From Phytophthora hibernalis (Eukaryota > Oomycota > Peronosporomycetes > Peronosporales > Peronosporaceae): DNA of 64,000 nucleotides. A program made the position numbers and the translations under genes. Positions 33,480 to 45,619 of the stretch are shown here, piece after piece (the first letter of the stretch is position 1; every line of letters starts with the position of its first letter). The stretch is from positions 1-64,000 of the forward strand of contig JAAKBF010000102.1 of NCBI GenBank assembly GCA_012656075.1, written 5' to 3'. The notes below the pieces were generated by a model, which saw nothing but the letters and a program-made list of their open reading frames with translations, did not search any database and was not told the origin of the DNA.

Positions 33480-34140
33480 AGTAAATAACTGTGTTAGTGC
33501 GGTGTCCCGAGATCGTGATCCCGCATCTGCCTGTTTGTTACTGCGACCCGGAATGTGTTTCACAGATATCCTCGTCGTGTAAACCGCCTCCATCAAACCA
33601 ATCGCTCGGTTCCATGCCATACTGAATGGATGGTTTGCGCCCAAAGTGTTCGATCTTGCGACAGCCGTAGCGTTATCGGACCAGAAGCGAATATGAGGAA
33701 CACGGGGACAGAACTGCTCATGCCAACTAAGAGAGAAAGAATGGTCCCAAACGCAACAGATAGTTGCTCGCGAATATTGATGTCGAATTTTTCTTCGCGA
33801 TCAAGTCTCGTTCATTTGCATCGAAGATACACCGAATGTGCCGTCGATTTTCAGGATTCAACACCACAAGACCATCATCGTTTGCATCGACGTAGAAATG
33901 CACATCCGGCGAAGGGAGGCCTACGAAGAATTTTGTCGGTACGCCTCGTAGTCGCCCAACACGAAAAATAGATTCAAACCATGATAAATCATCGTGCATC
34001 GCTGGTGTGATTGGAATCCGGTGATAGCGGTTGGCCTGCGATCTGTCGACACCCACCGCTTTGTCAGACCGACAAGTCCATGAGGCACCATCTCGAGTAG
34101 CCTTCCCGCTTTGGCACTTGTCACTTGTCCATACCTCCAC
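33480..34140 (-). pseudogene. DIRS-type RNase H region
   Basis: HFYVDANDDGLVVLNPENRR (about 33,840-33,910) is the first acidic strand of the DIRS RNase H. SVKHIPGRSNKQADAGSR (about 33,505-33,560) is its C-terminal motif with a final Asp. Between them the frame is interrupted. In DIRS elements this domain removes RNA from the RNA/DNA hybrid. Confidence 0.75.
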
Positions 34141-34415
34141 ATGCCTTTAAAGCTGGATGCAACACCTCTGCGTAACCAGACACCCAAACGGTCACTTCGT
34201 GCCTCCTTTTCCGAAACAACCTTGGTCACCGACAAATCCACATGGAGTTCGGTCGCGTTAGGCCCCGTTCCTAACGAAGGAACAGGGGTCACGTGAACGC
34301 CAGCGCCATCAATCCGAAGAACCTGGACGTAGGTCGGTTCCGCCCACTTCTGGTCTACGTCTTCCGAGAAAACGAGCAGAAAGGAGCCCACATTGAGAGG
34401 GGAAGTTGGTGCCAT

Positions 34416-35038
34416 TGGAACAACGACGCGTCTGTTGGAGCGAGGCGTGAGCTGTACTTAGCTTAAACTACTGACTGCGGGGAGAAAGCTGGAATGACGA
34501 CTCGAGGCCGGTCGACCTCCTCGCCCAACCGTTGGTTTTCTACCTGTGTTGCTTTCTAAATTTACGCTATCTCCTGCAGTCTGAAAACTTGTCTTCCGTT
34601 TCTGGCGTGCTCTGAAGACGTTGATTTATCGCTGTTGGTCGTTTTGGATTGGAACCCCTAAAACTAAACGGTGGGAGCATCGTTGAAGCCGCGGTGCGAC
34701 AAGAGGAGACGGCGTGCTTGGTGGTTGCACGCTACAACCACTGGCTTGGTGTGGTGATGCAGATACTTTGATCGCGACGGGAGATTGGCATGCTGCACTG
34801 CACGCCGATAAAGAACGTTACATTGTATTCGATCTTGGTCCATGGCTGCGACGATGGCCAATGGGGGCGTGCCAAGCTCGTCGATTTGGCTACAAATTAA
34901 TTTAACGCGCTCTGGATTTTCCTACCGGTACTAATGCGTATTTGAAGTGCTGCGATGGATTGTGCACTTCGATGCCGAACATTGAACCGTCGCACCGTTT
35001 AAAGCTGAAGTGACGTCAGCCATTGCCCGGTTTTCAAA
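34416..35038. other. Stretch between the DIRS-like element and the Helitron
   Basis: No supported gene. A plus-strand run near 34,680-34,760 reads EETACLVVARYNHWLGVVMQ but is short and of unknown nature. The Helitron 5' end is probably in here but was not located. Confidence 0.35.
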
Positions 35039-35554
35039 ATGCCAACAAAGCGGAGACGAGAACATGAAGCCAATGATTCGATACGAAACAGTGCAATGTA
35101 CAGCGTTCTAGCACGAGAACGTGATACGATTCGACGGTCTCGTCAGCGACAGCATCTGTCCGAAAATCAAAGTGATATTCGGCAAGAAAAAATGGTAGTC
35201 CTGTCAATTTCTCGTTTGTTGATAGCACTGCCGTTCGTGAATGGAATAGTGGAACCAGAACAGAGCCTCCAAGTTTGAATTCGTTGTGGATGTAATCAGA
35301 TCGTACCTCGACACCAGCTACGTTGCCGGATGTTGTGGCGGTCAGTGAAACTATGAGTGATCGGCATAATTGGCCTAGCAGGCGTAATGACAATGTGTCG
35401 GTATCGAAATAATCCTGCGATGATGGAGTCATTGATTCGTGCCTTCCTCACGTTTACAGTGATTCCGATTTGGAAGCAATCGACAAAAACTGTGAATTCA
35501 TAGTGCCAAGTCCAGAACGACTAAATATCATTAAATCGGAAGCAGGAAAAAGCA

Positions 35555-38500
35555 ATGGTCTCAGCATCGGAGGAGGTGCAGGCCTGTTCTATTTGTGATC
35601 TTAGCTATGGACAAACCGAGATAATTGGGATGGAATTGACGGAAGAATTTGTTAAGGTTTGTTTGCTTCTCCCATTGAAGTATAACTTTTTGGGTAGAAA
35701 ATTTGCTTACAGAGCCTTGTTTACTATTCGTTTCCATGTTGCAGCGTATGAAGGTTTGTTTGACGACACCAAAGAACGTCCCAGACGTAATTATTGGCCA
35801 GTACAGCGCTTCAGACGTCGATGAGCGATTGAAGGGGTTGTTGCTCTACCCCCGGGTAAGATTATAACAATGATAAAAATTTGTGAATAAGCAGCTCACT
35901 CTTTGCTGTGTGATAGAGATTTATAAGTCTGGCGGCGGCGTATGCGGTCACGTTTGCCCCTTTGCGGGAGGGTCGTCGCCTAGCTTACCTGTGAACGCAA
36001 TTGCCAACAGGAACTATATTGGCCATTTGCCTAGTCGATTCAAGGCTCTTACACAAACAGATGAGAAAGCGGTAGCGCTGGTTTTGCCGTGCGTATCAAA
36101 TGTCTGTCGTGACAGGATGGCCATGCCGCACGATCAAATCACATCATTACGTTGTCCGAAACGCTGAAGGTCCCGTGGTGGAATTGTTGCCACGAGATTT
36201 GAGTTGCCGCGTGCGCGTAACGATGGTTGGCCTAATGACTAGGTAATTGCGTGCAAAAACACTATCGGCTTAATTTACCGCTTTGCCGCAGATATCTCCA
36301 GTTTCTGCATCTTCACAACCGTGAATACAAAAAGCACCAATGCGCATTGGCACTAGCTGTCTCCAGGGTACGCATGCGTGGTGCAACAAGAATTTCTGTC
36401 ATTAATACGCGAAGATTGGGTGTTTCGGATGCAGTTGATCCGCGTGAAGAAGGTCATATTCGCCGTGAAGGTGATAATTTTGCGTCTTCGAGTGTTATTG
36501 TTGATCGTACGTCAGCACAGGGTGAATCCAGCGAGTCCTCCTCTTTCGTACAGAATCTTCGAGATCAGAGCACCTACTCGGCGTTTGGATCAACGTTAGA
36601 AGAAGGCATTTATCCTGCCATAGAGGAAACCAGGATTGGGGCTTCTAGTGTTTTAATGTCGCCAACTCCTGCTAAATCCATCGACGTTGTCGTGTGGAAG
36701 TCAAATGCATACATGGCATTGACGAAGTGGGCATATCTGTCCGCGAATGTTTCCTACACTTTTCCCAGCCGGGTGTGGAGGTCCAAGAGAATCATGAGAA
36801 AAGAATATGTCGGTAAGACATTGGATTCTACGGTGTTTGCAAATTCACGGTCATCGATTTGAGAATCACTACGCTTTCAGGCTTCTAGCGTTCGACTATC
36901 TTGCAACTGAGAATGCAAGGCGAACGCTTTACATTAGGCTGGATGTCAAGCGGCAAGCATTGAAAGCAGCCGAAGTCAAACGAAATACAGTCATTAAAGC
37001 GATCAAGTACTTCAAGTACCTGTCGGAATGTCAAGCGAAAGGGGCTTCGAGTGCCGGAATCTGCTTTCAATGGATCTAACATTAGTTGTATGCATGCTCG
37101 TCATGATCTTTTCGGAATGCTGAAGCGGTTTGGACCCCTCCAAAACAAATTTACAGTATCACCCGACTCCGCTGGAGTTAAAGCAGGCGAGGTTTCGAAA
37201 AGAGCAATCGACGAGGCGAATACCATGCTCATGCCGAATCGTGCTGAACGAAAGCAAATCTCTGCATCATATCCTGTGGAGTGTGCGCGATATTTCTTAA
37301 CGGTAATCAAAACCGTTATCGAACTTCTTCTTGGATGGGATCAGGAGGCCAATGCTCCGAAAAAGGGAGGTGGTATCTTTGGAGTAGTACGAGCATTTGG
37401 GGCTTCTACAGAATCACAAATAGCTGGTGATCTCCATGCCCATTTTGGTGTATGGCTACACGGTTTTCCTACGACCTCTGTGGAATTTTGGAACGCTATA
37501 GATAATGACGCATCATTTCAAGCTCGATTCCTTCAGCTTGCCGCCGTGCTTAGTTAATGAGGGGGAATGTGTACATTGCCACAGCAATGCCACACTTACG
37601 GCGGTAACTACTGGCATCGATGCATATCGCCGCCCTGCCCCCGGCACCGCACCTCCTACAACAGCGACTTGCGCATCTTGTGGTGCAACCTTTAAAGATA
37701 AAGACGTCATTGATGCATCTCTGATTGCCGTAGCAGGCGATCAATGTGATTTAACGAATTTGCAGTGGAAAGACTTTGAAAAATGCCGGCCTCCGCATCA
37801 CTGCCAGTGCTTCGTAAAATACTATAGAAGCGGAGGGTGGTCCATAGCCCACCCTCAATTATTGCATCTGAAAACGAAGATTGAAACATCAATTATTGCA
37901 ATTTTTAATGGATGATTTCATTGGTCAAAATCCAGTTTATCGTACTGTGATTAGGTAAAATTCGTCAAGTAACTGGGTTGAACAATCAATTATTGTAGGG
38001 TATCATCTTGCTCAGGAAATCAATTATGCGCCGCATATTATGGCAATATATTGTTAGTACCATATATTTTTAGGAAGCACCGATTCACTGCTCGGAATCG
38101 GACGGCGCTGTTGTAATGTCGTTACTTGTTCGCGAACTTCAAGTCCATTACTGAAACCGCTGCAAGTCCTGTTTCGAGGTATGTGCATTGCTACGATTTT
38201 CGGATGAGCTATGGGTTCACTTTATATCACGTTTGTGCTTATGATATTAACGCAGAAAACTGTTCTTAATGGAGTGTTTGCCGATTTCTGAAACCAGAAG
38301 CTGTTCACATCGACCATACTAGTATTGATAATCACCAATGTCTTCGTATTCATCGACCTATTGGGTGCGAGTATACAAATGCATACAACCCCGTGGTGAT
38401 GACCGCAATGAAGTGCAACCATGGTGCTCAGTTTGTGCTGAGTAATGGATCCAAAGATACTGCTGCTTACGTTGCGAAGTATTGTTTCAAGTGTCAAAAT

Positions 38501-38600
38501 CCTGTTGAAAACCAAATTGCGTTGTCGTTGGCAGCCTTCGCGAAGGCCGCATCAAAAACAAGGTCTTTACCACCAGATACATTAGCTATTGAGCGAGGCT
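35555..38600 (+). pseudogene. Helitron N-domain and HUH Rep nuclease
   Basis: CSICDL near 35,585 is a zinc-finger piece. VVRNAEGPVVELLPRD follows at about 36,150-36,200. The Helitron-like N domain spans about 36,250-37,070 (FDYLATENARRT). The Rep domain has ECARYFLTVIKTVIELLLGW and GDLHAHFGVWLHGF (about 37,425-37,465), whose HAH is the metal-binding HUH box. YVAKYCFKCQ near 38,470 holds the tyrosine region. A cysteine/histidine segment, CHSNATLTAV, sits between them. It would nick DNA and start rolling-circle transposition. Confidence 0.85.
37830..38090. other. Non-coding interruption inside the Helitron Rep gene
   Basis: After VKYYRSGG the coding similarity stops for about 250 bp of AT-rich sequence and resumes near 38,100. 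The left edge has an 8-bp hairpin, gagggtgg/ccaccctc, around 37,832-37,855. It may be a small inserted element. The boundaries are uncertain. Confidence 0.35.
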
Positions 38601-39715
38601 TATAAGATGCTTGGATCTATGTTATACACAGTTACCAACGGGCAAGAAGTGGTGGCGCTTATGGCAGCGCTATACATACTCCACAAGACGCCGTTTTGGT
38701 TTTCATACGATTTTATTCGAGTGGATCTGTGGAAAATGCTGGAGAAAAGAGAAACTCAGTTGAGATCTGCGTATCGCAGCAGGAATGTGAAGATTCGCAA
38801 TCAAGACATAGCAGTATTTGTTCTGACAGCCTGCATGAAAAGTACTGGAAGCGGAAAATGAGACTAGAGTTGACAGCGTTTATTGATATTTTAGAGCGAT
38901 TCGAATTCACCAAGAAGAGGTCGGCTGTAGTGGGCGGTTTCCTCCGGATGAAACCTCGGTTATTCGATTAAAGTCACGGAAGGTGCTAGTGGTAAGCGGC
39001 ACACCAATACCAGATATTACGAGCCACCTGGATCCTGAACGACTCAACTTCTACTATCTATCGATTTTGACACTATTTAAACCTCATCGACAATTTGCAC
39101 TTCTTGCTGGAAATCAATCGCCACTCGACGGATACCGTGAATTTAGACAGCATGCCAACAAGACTAGTGTCTGCAACATGCAACGTTTCGAGGCGCAGTT
39201 GCAGGACTTTTATCGCGGTGAAAAATCTGATGATCGGGGAGGAGTATCTGCCGAATCTGAATTACTCAATACAAGGCCTCCTGCAACTACGTCCTCGATA
39301 CCAACTGCTGTTGGACAATGGTCGCCAATATTCTGGCACTCTAGATGAAAGCATTCCTGACGATCCTTTCGACACGAATGCAATAGTAACACCAGATTAC
39401 TCCACTCAGAAGCTATCGGACGATGCAAAAGCGACTGTTCGAAATGTATTCAACTTGGGATATGCAATTGAGTCGACAGGCCAGTCTTATTTTAGTCTTT
39501 CTAGCGCTATCTCGATTGAACCAGAATTTGATATTGCGTCGTACGCTTCCAGGCTGGTGACGACAAAGAGCATGGATAACGACGAGTGTCTCGGTACGCA
39601 CAATTTGGTTGCGTAGTTTCAAGAGGCTCCAACGCGATTAGAAAAACTACATGACTGTTTCGGACCAGTACCGTATCGTGTTCCTGACGGGCGGCCTCGC
39701 TGGTTACCAACAACA

Positions 39716-41085
39716 TTGCCTGCGTTTCCAGAAATTGCGATGGTATCAGAAGCATTTCAGCTCAATTTTTGGCAGCATGTTGTGTTTGAGGTTGCTGCGC
39801 GTCATGTATTATACGCGTATTTAAAATATATATCTGAAGCACTGTCGGAGCCATTACTGCCGACGCAGATGCAAGTGAGGCTCTACGATATCAAAGATCA
39901 ATTGATTGGTTACTTAGGAGGAGAAGCGGGGACTGGAAAATCAACTGTTGTTGATGCACTGCTCATGTTTGCAAGAAAGTGGGGGCGAACGGGAAGTGTA
40001 GAAACATTGGCTTTCACATGGGTAGCGGCTATCAACACTAAAGGCCGAACGATGCACAGTGCTCGCAATTAAAAAATGAACGTTGCAGAACCGAATGGAT
40101 CCCCAACGATTGAGATGCAATCTCGATTTAGGCGTGTGGTGCTAGTTGTTATAGATGAAATTTCGATAATCGATCAAGGTTTACTCGGGGAACGGACGCC
40201 GTATCGCGCTCGATGTCAACGACACCAGAAAAATCATGGGTGGTAAGCACACAATCCTGATTGGAAACCTCTTGCAGCTACCACCCGTCACAGGCTCACC
40301 TTGAACGATTCCTAGCTAGTGTGTAGATACTACCTTAGTATCTTGTATAACAAGTTGTACCACTCTTTGCCTAGGTTTCGTACCCCTCCAGCTCACGCAA
40401 GTCAGCAAAGGCAGACTGGTTACGCACTCAGCGCAGCAACCAACTTCGTCGTATCTCTCACAAAAAATGCGAGCCAGATTTGATTCTACCTACACAAAGA
40501 TACTCGACGCCATGCGATGGGGACGTCTTTCGGGTACTCAGCTGAAGTTGTTAAACAATAGAGTTCAGACGGCAGATTCACGGGAAGAACCAGCAACGGA
40601 ACAAAGCGAATTTAAATATCGACCGGTTGATGTTTGCACCAACAAGCTGCGTTGTGCAATCAACAACGACATGATTTTCCGGATTGCGGACACTCGGCAA
40701 TGTGCCGTATATGAATGTATCGCGGTTCCATCAACACGGTCAAAAAGCTGATTTGTGAACACCTCACAAACATAAATGAAAACCTTACAGACCGGATCCC
40801 GATGAAGCTGTTTTTTACTTCGGAATGTCTGTCATGGTAATGCATAAGCATCCCGACTTGATCGATGCAGATGTGATTGCGAACGGAGTGATAGGAACAC
40901 TGGTAGGCACACACCCGCCCCTTGATGAGCTACCTGAAATTGTCTATGTGGCGTCTGGTGTTTTTATCCACAAGCTATTATGGTTGCCAACCTTGATGCT
41001 CATCCAGCTGCATGGGGTGCAGTCAATACTGGTACAGAAGGTGTCATCGGTCTTCCCCACGCCACGGAAGCCTACGGCTCGCTAA
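39716..41085 (+). pseudogene. Helitron PIF1-family helicase
   Basis: Walker A is seen as GYLGGEAGTGKSTVVDAL (about 39,905-39,965) and Walker B as VVIDEISIIDQGLL (about 40,145-40,190). GKHTILIGNLLQLPPV (about 40,235) is the GDxxQLPPV motif with one change. Later pieces, DAMRWGRLSGTQLKLLNNR and ADVIANGVIGTLVG, match PIF1-type motifs. At least four frameshifts are needed. It would unwind DNA during rolling-circle transposition. Confidence 0.85.
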
Positions 41086-41157
41086 TATTCCGAATCTGTC
41101 CCAATCCACAGTGACACAATTTGCACTTGAGCTAAATGCGGCAGATTCACAGCGATT

Positions 41158-42060
41158 GTGATCGCAAAGATATCACGCACCCACTGTGACCTTTCACTTC
41201 AATCCAGAGACGAAAATGACGCGCCGAAAAAGAGAGATGTCGAGGATTCATCTACCGTGGCGCAGGCACTCCAATCTAAGCGGACGAAGACAAGCACAAA
41301 GCGCACGTACCTGTCCAAAGTCAACACCATGACAGCATGATGGACCTGTCTTTTAGTCTTCCAAGGCTCTGACCCATGCGCAAGTAAACTGGTACAGGGG
41401 TCGGCCCGTTTACTTGACCTAGCACATACGAGCTGCTGCCTTTGCACAGGCTGTGTGTGCCGATGTCTTCCGGGATACAGCTCAATATGCACAACTTCTC
41501 CTCACTGAAAGACTTGACAACACGACGTAATAGACGTCCAAATCGATCTTTGTTATCGCTTCCGATGAATAGCTGCTGCTTTCCACCACTGCCACGTTCA
41601 GGACAGGAAAATGTGCACAGCGAGAGCAAGTACAGGGCATTGCGACGGCTCGTACGGGTTTGCGTACACATGTTTACCAATTGTTTTTGCTGCAGTTTGA
41701 TCTCCCGTAAGTCCGTGCTCCTCCACGACAAGACAGTCCTCAGACCACTCAATGTGCTGCAACATGATTGTATCGACAGAGTCTGCTCTTCTCATCAGGT
41801 TCCACATCAAACGAAAAAGCTCCACCCAAACAACACCGTAGACCAGGCCTGACCTTTCTTGACGGGCTCAAGTGTCATAAGCTTCAATGCAAGAAGCTCA
41901 TACCCGCTAGCTTTCAGTTGGAGCTTTCCCTCATTGATCTTCACTAAACCGCGTTTTTAAGGTTATTGACGACCTCTTCGTAGCCCTCCAGCACTCGGCC
42001 TAATTCTGTGTCAAGAGCAGGATCCAGTTCACTCAGGTTGGAGCGATAAACATCAACGAG
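41158..42060. mobile_element. Crypton-type element, rearranged fragments
   Basis: On the minus strand (41,321-42,060) are KINEGKLQLKASGYELLALK, HIEWSEDCLVVEEHGLTGDQ, LFIGSDNKDRFGRLL and DIGTHSLCKGSSSYVLGQVN, the C-terminal half of an oomycete Crypton tyrosine recombinase. The usual Arg of the H-x-L-R motif reads Cys. Directly beside it on the plus strand (41,158-41,340), TSTKRTYLSKVNTMTA resembles the N-terminal core-binding part. The two halves therefore face each other, which implies an internal inversion. Confidence 0.6.
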
Positions 42061-42114
42061 AGCGCTACGGTAGCCTCAAATACATGATTCAGAAAATGGC
42101 CATTTATCATGTCC

Positions 42115-43248
42115 TTCGAGTCCAAATTATCACGATCGCACACGTGAGCAGGGCGGTAGATATGGCCAAAAACGCGGTGGTTATCGATCGTATCTACTCT
42201 TTTGGTCCTCCTTGCTGTTGAACTCCTCGGCACGAACGTGTACGTGATCGGGACGGTTATGACGAATCGGCTTGGTTACGACCAACACATCAAGGATAAG
42301 CGGCAAACACGTCTAGCGAGCATTCCCCATGGGTCCTTTACATTTTCGCGCTCAGTCGCCATCCCCACCATGATTGCTTTCCACTGGTGGGACCGCAAAC
42401 CGGTGCATTATTTGTGCACAGGCGCTGTGATGACGGCGTCGACGATAGAGAGAAAGGTGAAGCGAGTTGGTCCGATTACGGTTCCGTGCCCGGCTGCAGT
42501 AACTGACTATCAACGCTGGATGGGGGTTGACGTGCATGATCAACACCACCTCCAAACTTACTCGCTTCAAAAGTCGACGAAGTTTATGAAGTACTACAAG
42601 AGCTTATTCTTGGGCTTTGTCGACCTAGCGCTCGTCAACGCATACATTTCGCACAAGCAGACGGCTAAAATTATCGGGACGCCATTAATGGAGCGAGGGG
42701 AGTGGTATGGTGTTCTGCAGAACCAGCTCCTGCAGCTCAAGGCTGAGGATTTCGCCGGAGTAGTCGTGATCCCAGCTCCTGTTAGGAACTAGCTCAAACG
42801 CACACCCGTTTGGATCGCACGCGCGCTCGAGCAATCGGAAGACTGGGTAACGGTCAGCGGTGTTCCGAAACACCGCCAGAGATCCTGCAAAGTTTGTGCA
42901 CTCTTGCGAACGGACCGCAAGAAGAATTCGTTCGCGACTACATTCTTCTGTTAGCGCTGTTCAAACGACGACGCTAAATTCTGGCTGTGTAACAAGCTAC
43001 ATCGTGAGTACAAAGGCGTACCGAAGACGTGTTTAGAGATTTGCCATGACGAGTTTGAAGCTGGCGAGGCGATCCCACCTACATTGGGCAAGAGAGTTGT
43101 GTTGCGGCGTCCAGGTCAAAAAGTAGGCGAGCGAAAGAAGACGCGTCGTGAACTGCACCTTCACGGCTGTGGCGACGAAGGCGATGACGAGCAGAAGATG
43201 AAGAGATCGGTACCCAAAACAAATGAGAACTGGTTGCGTATCACTTGA
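42115..43248 (+). pseudogene. PiggyBac-like transposase, C-terminal two thirds
   Basis: NVYVIGTVMTNRLGY, FTFSRSVAIPTMIAFHWWDR and WMGVDVHDQHHLQTYSLQKS (42,202-42,792) are motifs of the DDE_Tnp_1_7 domain of PiggyBac elements. The final catalytic Asp lies in the GVDVHDQ segment. After the stop at 42,792 a continuation to 43,248 carries SCKVCALLRTDRKK and FWLCNKLHREY, the cysteine-rich C-terminal zinc domain of the family. The N-terminal third with the first catalytic Asp is missing, replaced by Crypton sequence. It would cut and paste DNA at TTAA sites. Confidence 0.85.
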
Positions 43249-43620
43249 TTAGTGTCTGGTTTTGTCAGATCGTAATGTATGCTTCGTTGAGTCGATGTAC
43301 GTTTTGTCCCGTCTTTTTCAACAGACTGGATTCACAGGAACTTTTTTCTGCTCGATGGGACACAAATCGTACAATCGTGGGAAGTTATGACATGCATGGT
43401 AGATAGGGTGTATAATGAGAGGTTATCGTCCCTGTTACACATTGGGACCTGGGCTGGGTCTTTGGTCGATTGACACAGCTGAAGACCGGGGAAGATAAAC
43501 GGTATTCGCATTTTAGCCAATGATTTGTAGTCATACTGGCTCAAAGCCTCTCATCTCCACAACATCACTCACTACCTAGGAGCCAAGCAAAATGAAGATG
43601 CGTTGCCATCGCTGATTTTG
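43249..43620. other. Stretch without a supported gene
   Basis: Nothing recognisable; I see neither a PiggyBac terminal inverted repeat nor a TTAA-flanked end. Confidence 0.4.
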
Positions 43621-43637
43621 GGCGTACGCTGGCGATT

Positions 43638-45619
43638 ATGGAGCTGAAGTATCTGCTGACGCAGCACAGTTTGCACGAACGAAAGCTGGTCAAGACAAAC
43701 CTGGACATGATAAGGCCACAGGGAACTGGCTGCGGAGCCGTGCAGGGAGGTCTCTACGTCAACGCTGGCTTTCCTGGAACCAGGTATTTGTACTTCGGTG
43801 AGAACACAGACAGCAGTTTCCCCTTAACGACAACCCCCGAGGCATCAGTGATCGTCGCAAAGATCGCAGTCGCTATCCGAGAATGATCTGTCCAGACGTC
43901 GAACGCCCCCAGGTTCTCCAAAACAGCGTCGCTGTTGCTCAACCTACGGCACCCATACCGATCGACCCATCCACCAAAGAGCAACTTAGTGGCTTTGTGA
44001 AGCAGCGCAGTGAGCTCCTGCAGGCAGCGATCGTCGCCAAAACAACGGCGATGGCATTCGCTTCGAGAAGCAATAATATTAGATAAGTTGCTGCTTCTCC
44101 GGTTGCCGTAGTAGAATGTATGGGTGGACAAATTGCTGTGATGGTACCAGCATATGTTGGAGCTTCGGTTTTGCGTGTGATATCGGATGCAGTGATGTTT
44201 CTAAAGTGCTCGGCGACACAAATGCTCATGCACTCTGACCATGAAGCAGTTGAGGAGCTGCACCAAACGCAGGCCTGCGTTAACGACGCCAACGCATCTC
44301 TGGACAAGTACGTACAAGATGTTTTGGAAATTAGTCCTATATTTGCAGACATGTATAGCCGCAGAGAACACTATACGGCCGTGACAACAAATCATTTGAA
44401 GCACTTGTATTGGATGAGAGACACGAGACCAGAGGAGCTATCACAGGAAGTTGAAGTTTCATATGCAAGTACTACAACGCCCTTAGTCACCCTGGCGAAT
44501 TCAGCTGCACAGTGTCGATTGGAGATAACCACAGCGGTGGGAGCTGCACCTGCCGTTACAGATGCAGATGCAGAGTCGGTTAGGGCATCAACTCAAGTCC
44601 GTGAACAATATCCACTAAGTCACTGACGCAAACGGATTCGTGTTTCCCCGCCAACCATAATTGTCCTGCTCCGACTCTAGAAGCAGACACTGAGGGCAAT
44701 AATTATGGCGGTGCGTTTGATAATGGTGCAGGGCCGAGAGTAAAGGAAGTAGATGCAGCGGGGAATCGTGACGCGATGATTGATTACGATGCTGCTGATT
44801 TTTCGAGCAGTGGAGAACAGGAGAGTAATGACCCCAGCAGTTCTGGAGATAGCGATTTCGAGGTTCTCGATTCGGGTAAATCGGATAGAGAAATTCCGCA
44901 TCGGTTTTTCAGCAAGCGTCTACCAAAGCATGATGCCGTGTTCGTTTGAACGGATGTCGAGAACGGTATACCCATATACGTGATTCCTAGCGATTTCAAT
45001 AGTTTGCAGGTTGATGCTTCGTTGACACAGACAGCGTTGTATTTATTTATTTCTCGCGACATAATTCGAAAAATGGAGTAGTTCGCGCGTGTACATCTGA
45101 ATTGTACACTTTGATGGAGACCGCCAGATTTACACCTCGGAAACCTCGCATGCAACAGCGCATGTGTGATGAGCTGAGCGCGTTGGTTGACTGGTCATAC
45201 CGGTACCTACTCCCACCGGTCTCGGGTTGCAAACACTGAAGCTTCTTGATAATCGAAAATTTCCTGCAGCCCGCGCCCACGACAGTTTGTCATGTCAACT
45301 CGATGAAAAAGGCTCACAGTTCAGCCTATGCGTTTGACGTACTGAACTGGTTCTTGGCAAAAGTTCACGATAAACGATCGGAAGATGCGGCTGCGTTCGA
45401 ATGCAGAACATTTGTCTACAACACAAACCACAGCATAAAAACTGCGCGGATTGTGGGCTTTACGGTCTTCATTACATGCATGCTATTTCGAAGCACATAG
45501 CTACTGATATGCCTGGGACAATAGAGGCGAATATCGCGGAGTGGGCGTCTGGCGGTTTTAACGCCACCAAAGCGTCTGTGTACCACTCTCACCTTTATAG
45601 AGAACTCCTGCCAAAGTGA
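43638..45619 (+). pseudogene. Degenerate gene ending in a Ulp1-protease-like motif
   Basis: A series of plus-strand pieces: 43,638-44,086 (YVNAGFPGTRYLYFGENTDS; unknown), 44,120-44,626 (charged helical region with HSDHEAVEELHQTQACVND) and about 44,690-44,950. The last is a Ser/Asp/Glu-rich linker containing DFSSSGEQESNDPSSSGD. The end at 45,401-45,619 reads QHKNCADCGLYGLHYMHA, which fits the catalytic Gln and Asp-Cys-Gly motif of Ulp1/SENP (C48) cysteine proteases. The His/Asp part of the catalytic triad is not visible. In oomycetes such domains also occur in DNA transposons, so this may be TE debris. The joining of the pieces is uncertain. Confidence 0.45.

Larger units (their letters stand above)
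32253..34415 (-). mobile_element. DIRS-like tyrosine-recombinase retrotransposon, partial
   Basis: On the minus strand an RNase H-like region is followed by a tyrosine recombinase, the order seen in DIRS elements. I find no reverse transcriptase palm motif (no YxDD-like box), so the RT appears deleted. Frameshifts occur. The sequence at 33,921-34,415 preceding RNase H is open but not recognised (MAPTSPLNVGSFLLVFSEDV). Confidence 0.75.
35039..41160 (+). mobile_element. Helitron rolling-circle transposon, degenerate
   Basis: The plus strand carries the Helitron order: N-terminal region with zinc-finger-like cysteines, Helitron-like N domain, HUH Rep nuclease, then a PIF1-family helicase. It is broken by many frameshifts. 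I could not identify the 5'-TC or the 3' hairpin-CTRR terminus. The 3' end appears cut where Crypton sequence begins, at about 41,160. Confidence 0.85.

Noticed and set aside
34664..34905. Small ORFs on both strands between DIRS and Helitron
   Set aside because: Neither strand shows a known domain or convincing composition; left as unassigned sequence.
35034..35432. 132-residue minus-strand ORF at the start of the Helitron
   Set aside because: It overlaps a plus-strand Arg-rich Helitron-like N-terminus (MPTKRRREHEAN) and has no recognisable domain.
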